Positions 29,274 to 37,067 of a stretch of DNA of 41,358 nucleotides are shown piece after piece. Position 1 is the stretch's first letter. The number at the start of each line of letters is the position of its first letter. The position numbers and the translations under genes were made by a program. The notes under the pieces were generated by a model that was not told where the DNA came from, searched no databases, and worked only from the letters and a program-made list of their open reading frames with translations. This DNA comes from Okeania sp. SIO2C9 (GTDB lineage Bacteria; Cyanobacteriota; Cyanobacteriia; Cyanobacteriales; Microcoleaceae), in assembly GCF_010672455.1 (NCBI RefSeq), contig NZ_JAAHGO010000032.1, positions 31,997-73,354 of the forward strand, written 5' to 3'.

Positions 29274-29663
29274 TTATTCTTTGAGTTTTTTAACAGCAGC
29301 AACTAATATTTCAATAATTTATTCAGTTTCTTGAGTCAGACTTTTAAACTTTTCTAAAGATACTATTTCGGCTTCTATTATAACTTCTAGCCAGTATTTT
29401 GTTTCTCTAGCTTCTTTGAGAGCAATTTCATATTTGCTGATAAAATCTCTTTTAGATTGGGCAGATTTAGCTTCACTACAATTAGCTCCGATAGAAGTTC
29501 CCGATTTTAATAATTGATGGGCTAAAGTTCTACTAACTTGAGACTGTCCTTCTAACCAAGTACAAGCTTTGACTATTCTAACTGCAAACTTCTTAGTTCT
29601 TTCTTGAATTGAAATTTGTTGATTATTCAAATTATTTCCCAACTCCAAAACTTCTAACTTCAA
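29274..29663 (-). pseudogene. Four-helix-bundle protein (S23/IVP, Avd-like) with in-frame stop
   Basis: The frame gives ERTKKFAVRIVKACTWLEGQ, HQLLKSGTSIGANCSEAKSA, YEIALKEARETKYWLEVIIE and then LTQETE, where a TAA (29319-29321) ends the open part at 114 residues. In the same frame 14 more residues follow, IIEILVAAVKKLKE, before a second TAA at 29274-29276. These residues look like the normal C-terminal helix, so the first stop, in a position where Gln fits, is probably a mutation or is read through. Loss of 15 residues may still leave a working protein. The start is uncertain: the first 11 or so residues from TTG 29663 come from the heptamer DNA. It lies just downstream of the trypsin-FGE gene on the same strand. 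Confidence 0.75.
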
Positions 29664-29699
29664 ATTATTTCCCTATTCCAAAAACCTCAAACTTCTAAA

Positions 29700-29742
29700 C
29701 TTCATAAAAACTTCTGACTTCTGACTTCTAACTTCTGACTTC
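29700..29742. repeat. Heptamer array (CTTCTGA), 5' flank of Avd-like gene
   Basis: ACTTCTGACTTCTGACTTCT units lie between the Avd-like gene and the trypsin-FGE gene. With 29219-29272 they form an inverted pair around the Avd-like gene. Confidence 0.85.
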
Positions 29743-31168
29743 ATTCACTCCCGCCATCACATACTACACGAAAACCAATATAGAGGTTGTGGTTGTCGCG
29801 CCAATGGATGTAGTAGCGAGACGCAGAACGGCAGATAAGAGGAATGTTGTTCCAGGAACCGCCCCGCAATACGGCATTATGTTCTTTTTCATCATTTTCC
29901 AGCCAAGCACTGCCATCAGTAAGCGCACCTTTATAGTTATCATGCCAAACATCCTGACACCATTCCCAAACATTGCCGTGCATATCGTATAAACCAAAAG
30001 CATTAGGAGGAAAATTTCCCACATCGGTTGTTTATTCTCGAAATTTACCTTTAGACGCGTTGCCATAAGTATACTTGCCATTATAGTTAACTAACTCAGA
30101 CGTTATAGTTTCTCCAAAGTAAAACGGTGTAGTTGTAGCAGCGCGACAAGCATATTCCCACTCACTCTCACTAGGTAGTTTGTAGTTTTTTCCAGTTTTC
30201 TGAGATAGCTGGTGACAAAATTCTACAGCATCGTACCATGACACACATTCTACTGGGCGGTTTCCTCCTTTAAAGTTAGAGGGATTTTTTCCCATAATAG
30301 CTTGATATTGATCTTGAGTAATAGGATATTTACTCATATAAAAAGGTTGTAGAGTAACTTGATGTTGAGGACTTTCGCTATAACCTCTTACCTCTTCATT
30401 TTCCGACGAACCCATAAGAAAAGTTCCCCCAGGAATAGCCACCATTTCTAACACCACACCATTACCCAAATCTTCAGTAAAAAATACTGCTTCATGGAAA
30501 CGACGCTCAATTTCTTCGCCTTTCTTGTTTACCGTTATGACATCAAATTTTTCTAGGTAAAAATAAGAAATAATAGGAGGCATTTGAGGCCAAATTTTCT
30601 TCAAAGCTTCTACCGAAATAGCTAACCCCTTTGCTCCATCATTCTCCATATTGGTAGCTACACCCAACACACCACCAGTTTCCAAGTCAACAACAGGTGC
30701 GCCACTATAACCTCTACGGAGGCGATCGCCTTCATCAACTAACAAATTCCAAACTGCCACCCTTTCATTATTTTGACGAGCAAAACGCTTTTTCCCAAAA
30801 GTTCCATCAACAGTTTCCAGCAAGATTTTTTTCTCTTCACCATAGAGATAATGACCTGCTGTCCGAAACTTTCGATTTTTTGCTTCAGATAAACTTATTA
30901 GCTGGAAAAGTGGCACATTCAGCTTTTCAACTCCCAACACTGCTAAATCAAAACCCTTAACATCTCCTATTCCTAAAACTTCTGCTGGAATATTATTCAC
31001 CAAAACATTTTCCTCACCACCCACATCCTCAATAACATGAGCACAGGTTAGCAAATAGGTATAATTATCCTCTTGATAAAAAGCAAATCCAGTACCAATA
31101 ACATCTGCCTTGCGAGAGTTGTCACTAGCACTGGTAATTAAAACAATAGATTCTTCTAAATTACTCAT
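29741..31168 (-). pseudogene. Trypsin-like protease fused to FGE-sulfatase (C-type-lectin fold) domain, with in-frame TAA
   Basis: From ATG 31168 the frame encodes a trypsin-like domain with triad H44 (LLTCAHVIE), D74 (GFDLAVLG) and S155 (RRGYSGAPVV), then an FGE-sulfatase domain from about 236 (EMVAIPGGTFLMGS, SESEWEYACRAATTTPFYFG). A TAA at 30032-30034 stops it at residue 378, after ASKGKFRE. The same frame continues TTDVGNFPPNAFGLYDMHGN through VWEWCQD and RGGSWNN to GFRVV, ending at 29741. The usual FGE text is REQTTDVG, so the TAA replaces a Gln codon. Read through, it would have 475 residues. The ATG overlaps the stop of the upstream Trypco1 gene. The FGE end has DGR-target features. 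Truncated, the FGE fold would be incomplete. Confidence 0.85.
29780..29851 (-). other. Candidate DGR variable region in the FGE domain
   Basis: Between GGSW and IGFRVV the codons are AAC AAC ATT CCT CTT ATC, then TGC CGT TCT GCG TCT, then CGC TAC TAC ATC CAT TGG, then CGC GAC AAC CAC AAC CTC TAT. The changeable positions almost all have the NNY form that adenine-targeted mutagenesis makes from AAC/AAT, whose products are never stops. No template repeat was found in this window, so the call rests on codon pattern and domain context. Confidence 0.5.
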
Positions 31169-31484
31169 TCTCTGACTTTTTAGGTTTCAGAACCAACTTA
31201 ACCTTTAAATTCGTACCTGCCTTTGCTTTAGTAATATAAAGATTACCCTCCCCCTCAAAATTAAAACCCACTTCCACCTCAGCTTGTTCAATTTCCATAT
31301 CCTTATTAATTTCTTGCCAAGCTTCAGCAATAGGGCGACTAATACTAATTAATATAGGTTTAACTTTAGCAAAACTCGACTTAACTTCTTTAATACCATT
31401 AGTAGAAATAGGCTGGGCTTCATTCTCTGGGACTTCTGCCTCAACTAAAATACCATCTTCTAATTCAATTAATCTGGTGGCCAT
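31161..31484 (-). CDS. Trypco1-domain protein (CU044_2847 family), partner of the trypsin-like protease
   Basis: This 107-residue protein starts MATRLIELEDGILVEAEVPE and has IKEVKSSFAKVKPILISISR, AWQEINKDMEIEQAEVEVGF and KAKAGTNLKVKLVLKPK. This matches the small Trypco1 domain, named for its co-occurrence with trypsin-like proteases in predicted conflict systems. It ends 8 nt inside the start of the trypsin-FGE gene (ATGAGTAA overlap), so the two are translated together. It probably regulates or delivers the protease. The family call is from memory of its pattern and strongly helped by context. Confidence 0.75.
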   Translation of the reverse strand: MATRLIELEDGILVEAEVPENEAQPISTNGIKEVKSSFAKVKPILISISRPIAEAWQEINKDMEIEQAEVEVGFNFEGEGNLYITKAKAGTNLKVKLVLKPKKSENE

Positions 31485-31674
31485 ATATAATTATATAATT
31501 ATTGGTAACTTTAACAGCTATTCTATTCCAGAATATCTCTTGAATTTTCAGGATAATGTAAAAATCTAGGAAAATTTAATACCAATTCACTTAAAAAATG
31601 TCACAAATAGTTGGTAACTGATGAAGTAAAATAATTAGATGAAATTACTGTAAAATTTAGGTTTCAAGTCGCTA

Positions 31675-31860
31675 AAATATCTCTTTCATCACTTCTGACT
31701 TCTGACTTTTTACTTCTGACTTTAGTGAAACGATATAACTTGGTGGCAACTCACCTTCACAGTAGAGCGATCGCCCAAGTTTTAATTATTAACCTCAAGA
31801 ACTTAACTTCTGACTTCTGACTTCTGACTCCTGACTTCTGACTTCCGCAATTTGTCTCAT
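31675..31860. repeat. Heptamer arrays (ACTTCTG) in the gap upstream of Trypco1
   Basis: TTCTGACTTCTGACTTTT occurs at about 31693 and a longer ACTTCTGACTTCTGACTC array at about 31803-31845. The gap 31485-31975 has no gene apart from these and the following inverted-repeat element. Confidence 0.75.
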
Positions 31861-32005
31861 ATCATGTCCGGTAGCATCGGTCTTGTATAGTAAATAGGCA
31901 ACAGGCAACAGGCAACAGGCAACAGGCAACAGGCAAGAAAAAACTTAAATTTCCTGTAGATATCCACGCTAACTTTTACACAAACGATACCAACGGACAT
32001 GATAT
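31861..32005. mobile_element. Small inverted-repeat element (ATATCATGTCCGG ends) with GCAACAG array
   Basis: ATATCATGTCCGGTAGCATC is mirrored by GATACCAACGGACATGATAT. A GGCAACA heptamer array fills the middle. Its right end forms the last codons of the nuclease fragment at 31976, indicating that it inserted into that gene. Confidence 0.65.
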
Positions 32006-32158
32006 CACTTCCTCAACAGTGAAACTAAGAATTTGTGCCACTTGTGCCACATCCATTCCTGTTGCTAAGAGTTGAGAAACAGCATTGATCCGTGCTTGTT
32101 CGACCTTTTCTGCACGAGCTTTTTCTATTTCTGCTCTTTGTGCTCCTGTTAACAACAA
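31976..32158 (-). pseudogene. C-terminal fragment of a PD-(D/E)XK (Rpn-like) nuclease family protein
   Basis: The 60-residue frame ALLTGAQRAEIEKARAEKVE with SQLLATGMDVAQVAQILSFT-VEEV looks like the C-terminal tail typical of cyanobacterial Rpn/PD-(D/E)XK nuclease proteins. There is no catalytic part. The upstream side is cut by GC-rich DNA (CCGCTAACGCCCTCACTAG on the minus strand), and the last residues come from the inverted-repeat element. It is a remnant. Confidence 0.6.
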
Positions 32159-32228
32159 AATCTAGTGAGGGCGTTAGCGGAGCTTGACGTTAGTCAATGC
32201 CATTCGCCCCTACTGACTTCTGACTTCG

Positions 32229-32762
32229 TTATTCCCGCCAATATTTTGGGTCATCCAAACTATCTGCACAGATAATTTTTCCACTGAAATTTCCAATCAT
32301 TCCCGGACGCAATTCTTGAACCATCCAAGCATCTGCATTTTTTTCTGGTATCGGATAGGAAGGCTCAAACCCAAGATTCCCTGCTGGTTTAAATCCGAAA
32401 CGTGGATAATATGTAGGATGACCGAGAACAAAAACGAGGTCTACGCCAGATTTCGATAAAATATCTAATCCATTTTTAATGAGTTTACCGCCAATACCTT
32501 GTTTTTGAACATCAGGCATAACTGCTAGGGGACCCAGAATTGAAATTGATAAGGGAGCATTGTATTCCAGAGTAGCTCTAGAGAACATAATATGTCCTAC
32601 TGCTCTATTTTCTTGGAAAGCTAACAGGGAAACAATAGGTTTGGCACTATCGTCGCCAAGAAGCAGTTGCACAATTTCAACACACTCGTCTGAACCAAAT
32701 GCCGCGCGTTCGACAGACAGAACATCTTCTAAATCTGAATCTAAAGCTTTTCGTATAATCAT
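32229..32762 (-). CDS. GNAT-family N-acetyltransferase
   Basis: This 177-residue protein has the GNAT acetyl-CoA-binding pattern: a central strand LGPLAVMPDVQKQGIGGKLI with the Q/RxxGxG/A loop (QKQGIGG) and a following helix, then VFVLGHPTYYPRFGFKPA, where YYPRFGF is typical of the YhbS-like branch. The substrate is unknown. The gene stands alone; its 5' end and promoter are partly duplicated at 33116-33172. Confidence 0.88.
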   Translation of the reverse strand: MIIRKALDSDLEDVLSVERAAFGSDECVEIVQLLLGDDSAKPIVSLLAFQENRAVGHIMFSRATLEYNAPLSISILGPLAVMPDVQKQGIGGKLIKNGLDILSKSGVDLVFVLGHPTYYPRFGFKPAGNLGFEPSYPIPEKNADAWMVQELRPGMIGNFSGKIICADSLDDPKYWRE

Positions 32763-32856
32763 TAATCTGTCTAAGAATTTAATGCTATTATTTTATCCCA
32801 ATATAACAGTGGAGTTGGCGATCGCCAACATTCTCAAATTCTCTTGCCTCAGTCAC

Positions 32857-33070
32857 GTTCAACAATTAATAATGAATAATGAATAATGAATAATGAATAA
32901 TTACCTCTTCTTTTCAAGGAGAGGATTGACAAATTCATGAAAATTTTTCTTCACAGGAGTCGATGGTCGGACAGCTCCGAGACCTCGCCATCCCATCCTA
33001 CGGAATGCTGCGCAAACGACCGCTTATTATCCCCTTAAAAGGGGAGGCGCATACCCACAATTTTTCGGTA
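32857..33070 (-). repeat. About 200-bp dispersed repeat, copy 2 (inverted)
   Basis: This is the reverse complement of 24890-25088, from GTTCAACAATTAATAATGAA to CACAATTTTTCGGTA. It includes AATAATG heptamers and extra GC-rich inserts. Confidence 0.85.
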
Positions 33071-33115
33071 ATCAATTAACTTCTGAGTTCTGACTTGGGG
33101 ACTTCTGACTTCAAA

Positions 33116-33172
33116 TAAATGCCGTGCGTTCGACAGACAGAACATCTTCTAAAGCTTTTCGTATAATCATTA
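33116..33172 (-). repeat. Partial duplicate of the GNAT gene start
   Basis: It contains GTTCGACAGACAGAACATCT, then TCTAAAGCTTTTCGTATAAT, the same as 32707-32760 except for a 12-bp loss (ATCTGAATCTAA). It cannot code for a working enzyme. Confidence 0.8.
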
Positions 33173-33242
33173 TTTGTTAATGCTTTGGTCAATCTCTACC
33201 TTATGTATTAACAACTAGACTAATTGAAACGTAGAGAAAAAT

Positions 33243-33479
33243 AAATTTCGGCGTTGGTGATTTGAGGTATGATATCATGTCCGGATAAAAGCCAGATAAA
33301 ACTCCGTTCCACTTACACGGAAACGTACGTTGTGCGTCAGCAAACAAAAAACTTTCTCCTTCTACTCGGGGTTTTTTCTTCTTTCTTCCCTCTTGACTCC
33401 TGACTCCTGACTCCTGACTCCTAAGTTCCTAAGTAATTAAGATTAATATCATACACGCGCTTCAGCAACGCCGAAATTT
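33243..33479. mobile_element. MITE-like element, family C, copy 2
   Basis: AAATTTCGGCGTTG and CAACGCCGAAATTT form a perfect 14-bp terminal inverted repeat. The middle shares TTTGAGGTATGATATCATGT, AACTTTCTCCTTCTA and AAGTAATTAAGATTAATATC with 23771-23963. A GACTCCT heptamer array and a GC-rich variation (ACGGAAACGTACGTTGTGCG) distinguish it. Confidence 0.8.
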
Positions 33480-33518
33480 CCACCCCACGGAATTAATTTG
33501 GAGTGGAAAAATATCAAC

Positions 33519-33794
33519 TTAATAACGACGCATCTCATTCAGAAACTTATTCTGATAACGCAAAAATTCTCTCCGAGACTCCTGGAAACGACGTTTATGA
33601 TATTGATAAATAGACTCACGCAAATTTTCTAGTTCCTGAATCCGACGTCGCTGATCCTTGAGAAACTCTTGCCGATATCTGAGATATTCTGTATGCCACT
33701 CATTAAAACGACGTTGACCATCACGAACTAACATTTGACGATAATGTTCGTGATTCAGCAAATGTATCGGAACATTACTAAGATCTCTCATCAC
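33519..33794 (-). CDS. Arg-rich coiled-coil protein with 40-residue internal repeat
   Basis: This 91-residue protein has no recognised domain. It is very rich in Arg, Glu, Gln, Phe and Tyr and looks fully helical. Two segments 40 residues apart match: RRFNEWHTEYLRYRQEFLKD (28-47) and RRFQESRREFLRYQNKFLNE (68-87), each followed by RR. GAGAGG precedes the ATG. It lies downstream of the gas-vesicle genes on the same strand, 210 bp after the 676-residue protein. By context it could be a small gas-vesicle accessory or GvpC-like protein, but nothing proves this. Confidence 0.65.
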   Translation of the reverse strand: MMRDLSNVPIHLLNHEHYRQMLVRDGQRRFNEWHTEYLRYRQEFLKDQRRRIQELENLRESIYQYHKRRFQESRREFLRYQNKFLNEMRRY

Positions 33795-34003
33795 TCAATA
33801 CCTCTCAAATAAACATCTAAATCCTAAAATGTTAAAATTTTAGTTATTTAATTTAATATATCACAAAGGAATCAGGAATAAAGAAGAAGAAATAAATATT
33901 GAATCAAAAAAGGTAAATAATGATAGAGATAGGTAGCTTATACAATTTTAAAAACTTATTTTAGGCATAAATTGATGACTTTCTTTCATTCTCTAACTCA
34001 AAT

Positions 34004-36034
34004 TCAAGACATTTTATTTATACTAGGATGTAATTTAACACTCATTCCAGCCCAAGGAACATTATGTTCTGTATAAGTTACCAATCTGGCTTTACCAGTA
34101 ACTAAATCGTACTTAACAAATTGACCATTAAATATCGCAAATAATCGATCGCCGTAAAAATCTAGACTACCAGAATTCTTAATTCCACTAGCACCAGCAA
34201 CAGCAATAGGGGTACCATTATGATTAAGTCGCATCAGATATCTTTGCCGATTATTATTATTACCAAAATCTGAATATGCTCTGCCTTTACTATCAAAAGC
34301 TAAACCACCACAATAAAAAGGATAATAAGATTTATAAGACCTAATAATTATTCCTGCACCTGTATTTACATTTACTTTTAATAATGTTTGAGGACTCATT
34401 GCATAAAGAGTTTTTCTATGTTTAGAAAAAGCCAAACTAGCTACTTTACTATTACCTAATTTACCAATAATTGTAGTTTTGGCAGTAGTGGGATTTATTC
34501 TGACTAAATCTGTTGTTTTTTGGTCGCGCCACCGAATACCATAGAGTATATTTCCACAAAAAGCAATATCAACTATGTGCATACCCATAGAACCAATTAA
34601 GACTGTTTTTCCTGATTCTATATCTAGGGTATAGAGATTACTTGCTTTGCCTTTAGGGTACAAATCTTGAATATAGATTAATCCTTTAGTCGTTTTATAA
34701 ACTACGTCTGATGTGTCTGGAATTTCTGAGGGGGAAACTTCGTCTGGGTCTTCTTGTTCTATATCGGTGGGCTGTTCCGATGACTCTGGGAACAATGGGA
34801 GACCTGATGGGGATACTTCGTCTGGCAGTTGGAATTGTTCTACTATATTGGTTGGTAATTCCGAGGAGTCTGATCCTGACGGTGGTGGACCTGATTCTGG
34901 TATTTTTTTTTTTGACTTTCCCAGGCGTTTTGTCTCCTGATTTTTGGTCTTTTTATTTTGGCTTCCACCAAGTAAATTACCTGTAAGTTCCCCTATTCCG
35001 CCTGTTAATTTTTCTGTAAGTTCCCCGACTTCGCCTGTTAAGTTTTCTGTAAGTTCCCCGATTTCGCCTGTTAAGTTTTCTCTAAGTTCTCCTATTTCGC
35101 CTGTTAAGTTTTCTCTAAGTTCCTCTATTTCACCTGTTAATTTTTCTGTAAGTTCCCCTATTTCATCTGGTAATTTTCCTACTATTTCTCCTCCACTATT
35201 ACCAAGAGATTTCAAACTTTGCAATGGATTAGTAAGTAGAGATAAAGGATTGAAAAAGAGAAGTTTTAAAAAATTGCCAATTGTGGTAATAAATGCTATT
35301 AAATTTTTAACAATATATTTGATAAATGACCAAATTTTACCAACTACATTAACTATAAATAAATAGGTTTTAACTGGAATAGCAATGAATATTTGAAATA
35401 GTATTTTCACCCATGAAAATATTTTATTAACAGTGTCAATTATAAATTCATATATTTTGATAATTAGATTTATACAAGCTTTAAAAACAGCTTTTACCAA
35501 TGACCAAATTTTACCAACTACATCAACTATAAATAAATAGGTTTTAACTGGAATAGCAATGAATATTTGAAATAGTATTTTTATTCCTAAAAATATTTTG
35601 CTAATTTTATCAATTATAAATTCATAGATTTTGACGATCAAATTCACACAAGCTTTAAAAACAGCTTTCAGCCATGACCAAATTTTGCCGATCGCCTGAA
35701 GTAAAAATAGATATATTTTGACGGGAATAGCAATGAATAGCTGAAATAATGTTTTTATCCCTGAAAATATGTTGCTAATAATGGTAAAAATGAATATAAA
35801 AAAACTTTTGATATAATTATAAATTCCTATCAAAATACCAAAACCAGGTAAAGGTAGTTTTCCCGTGACATTCTCCACCGTTTCTGTAAGTTGATTTGGT
35901 ACATCTTGAAGAGAAGATAAATTTTCTGTGGGCAAATTTTCAGTAAGATTTTCTACTACATCAGTAGCTTTCTTGAAAGGATTGGGAATAGAAGGTAAAT
36001 CCCCTTTCTCTTGCCGATTTTTGAAATTTTTCAT
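34004..36034 (-). CDS. Gas-vesicle-linked protein with hydrophobic 58-residue repeats, 11-residue repeats and a propeller-like C-terminus
   Basis: I do not recognise this 676-residue protein. Residues 1-60 are polar. About 93-250 contain 58-residue repeats: IAIPVK at 101, 159 and 217, and GKIW at 116, 174 and 232. Each is hydrophobic with regularly spaced Lys, suggesting long amphipathic or membrane helices. About 292-357 contain six 11-residue repeats (GELTEKLTGEI and variants), a hendecad coiled-coil or surface-binding pattern. A Lys/Pro/Ser/Glu-rich linker follows (358-440). About 446-676 have repeated strand motifs such as LYTLDIESGKTVLIG, LVRINPTTAKTTIIG, LLKVNVNTGAGIII and FVKYDLVTGKARLV, like a beta-propeller. 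AAAGGAG before the ATG is strong. It follows gvpA, GvpC-like and gvpA genes on the same strand, so a gas-vesicle tether or surface protein is a reasonable inference. Confidence 0.75.
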   Translation of the reverse strand: MKNFKNRQEKGDLPSIPNPFKKATDVVENLTENLPTENLSSLQDVPNQLTETVENVTGKLPLPGFGILIGIYNYIKSFFIFIFTIISNIFSGIKTLFQLFIAIPVKIYLFLLQAIGKIWSWLKAVFKACVNLIVKIYEFIIDKISKIFLGIKILFQIFIAIPVKTYLFIVDVVGKIWSLVKAVFKACINLIIKIYEFIIDTVNKIFSWVKILFQIFIAIPVKTYLFIVNVVGKIWSFIKYIVKNLIAFITTIGNFLKLLFFNPLSLLTNPLQSLKSLGNSGGEIVGKLPDEIGELTEKLTGEIEELRENLTGEIGELRENLTGEIGELTENLTGEVGELTEKLTGGIGELTGNLLGGSQNKKTKNQETKRLGKSKKKIPESGPPPSGSDSSELPTNIVEQFQLPDEVSPSGLPLFPESSEQPTDIEQEDPDEVSPSEIPDTSDVVYKTTKGLIYIQDLYPKGKASNLYTLDIESGKTVLIGSMGMHIVDIAFCGNILYGIRWRDQKTTDLVRINPTTAKTTIIGKLGNSKVASLAFSKHRKTLYAMSPQTLLKVNVNTGAGIIIRSYKSYYPFYCGGLAFDSKGRAYSDFGNNNNRQRYLMRLNHNGTPIAVAGASGIKNSGSLDFYGDRLFAIFNGQFVKYDLVTGKARLVTYTEHNVPWAGMSVKLHPSINKMS

Positions 36035-36070
36035 CTCAAACTCCTTTAATTAATTAAAAGGTTTAAAAAT

Positions 36071-36139
36071 AGACATCTCCGTAAATTAAAATTTAACAAC
36101 TGTTTGACAATAGTTATAGGTTAATTATCGGAGATATCT
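36071..36139. terminator. Hairpin between gvpA and the 676-residue protein gene
   Basis: AGACATCTCCGTAAATTAA and TTAATTATCGGAGATATCT form an imperfect 19-bp stem with about 30 bases between. It could weaken read-through from the gvp operon or be an independent repeat. It lacks a following T-run on the transcribed strand. Confidence 0.4.
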
Positions 36140-36253
36140 AATAGAATTTGAATTTGATAGTGCATCAAATCATTAGTGCGAAATATGTTACCGTTTCAAC
36201 ATTAATTTGATAGACAACTTTTCACACAAAAACCTTGACTTAACCCTATTGAT

Positions 36254-36526
36254 TTATACTAAAGTAGGAGAAGCCATAGGTTGTCCTATTTCAGTTTCAT
36301 CAGTAGTTCCTACTGCAGGTGCTGCTGCTAGAGCTGTTAAACCAACTGCTTCTGCATATTTTAAGTAAGTTTCTACTGAAGCAATAACTATCCTAGCTTC
36401 AACAGCAAGTAATTCAATACCTACTAAAGAAACCCTTACCCAGGCATCGATGACAACACCTTTGTCAAGAATGCGGTCTACAACTTCAGCTAGACTGGAA
36501 GATGAGTTAACTTTTTCTACTGCCAT
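36254..36526 (-). CDS. gvpA: Gas vesicle structural protein GvpA, second copy, with C-terminal extension
   Basis: The first 70 or so of 90 residues are near-canonical Gvp[54 protein letters not shown]. GvpA builds the gas-vesicle wall ribs. Typical cyanobacterial GvpA ends near residue 71; here an extra tail of about 20 residues ([19 protein letters not shown]) follows the normal end. AAGGAATAA lies before the ATG. It follows the GvpC-like gene by 40 bp. Confidence 0.95.
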   Translation of the reverse strand: MAVEKVNSSSSLAEVVDRILDKGVVIDAWVRVSLVGIELLAVEARIVIASVETYLKYAEAVGLTALAAAPAVGTTDETEIGQPMASPTLV

Positions 36527-36566
36527 AATTTTGATTTATTCCTTATACTTCAAAGTATTGAATCGC

Positions 36567-37046
36567 TTAAGGACCCCAAACATAATCATGCAAATTAGTT
36601 CGGAAGCGTTGTAATTTCTCAGCCAACTCCTGAGCCATTAATGCCCGATCATAACTGAATTGTTCCTGAAGTTGCAACACTTCAAGCTTAAGTTCTAATA
36701 CTTCTTGTTTGCGTTGAGCAATCTCTTCTAACCGCTCCTGACGTGCTTGTTGTTCATACAAATGCAGTGCTTCAACATAATCTTCTAACATTGTCCGCAC
36801 TTGTTTATAACGTTCGGCATTTTCCAACTGCCTTTGTTGTTTTTCTGCTGCACCTGTTTCCTGAAGCTTTGTCACAAACTCCTCTAACATAGTGTGAAGC
36901 ATCTGAGCTTCTTCATCAAGCTCTTGTCTAATAGCACGAAGTTCAGCTTGAGTTTGTTGTCTGTGTTGGGCAACCTCTAGTTTGCGTTCGGCAATTTCCG
37001 TTAATCTTTGCGATCGCTCTTTTGCCCATATATCTTTAAGAGCCAT
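36567..37046 (-). CDS. gvpC: GvpC-like gas vesicle protein
   Basis: This 159-residue helical protein is rich in Glu, Gln and Arg. TMLEEFVTKL (52-61) and TMLEDYVEAL (85-94) are exactly 33 residues apart, and TNLHDYV (150-156) comes 65 later, matching the 33-residue period of GvpC, which binds and stiffens the vesicle outside. The end LQRFRTNLHDYVWGP resembles the GvpC terminus (LLKFRQDLFVSIFG type). It sits between two gvpA genes, 21 bp after the first. The protein is shorter than usual GvpC, and its first part (RLTEIAERKLEV repeated at 105) is unusual. Confidence 0.82.
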   Translation of the reverse strand: MALKDIWAKERSQRLTEIAERKLEVAQHRQQTQAELRAIRQELDEEAQMLHTMLEEFVTKLQETGAAEKQQRQLENAERYKQVRTMLEDYVEALHLYEQQARQERLEEIAQRKQEVLELKLEVLQLQEQFSYDRALMAQELAEKLQRFRTNLHDYVWGP

Positions 37047-37067
37047 AATTAAAGTTGTGCCTTAGTA

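Noticed and set aside
29664-29740. DGR template repeat next to the Avd-like gene
   Set aside because: The gap has only CTTCTGA heptamers; no match to the FGE variable segment was seen, and there is no reverse transcriptase in the window.
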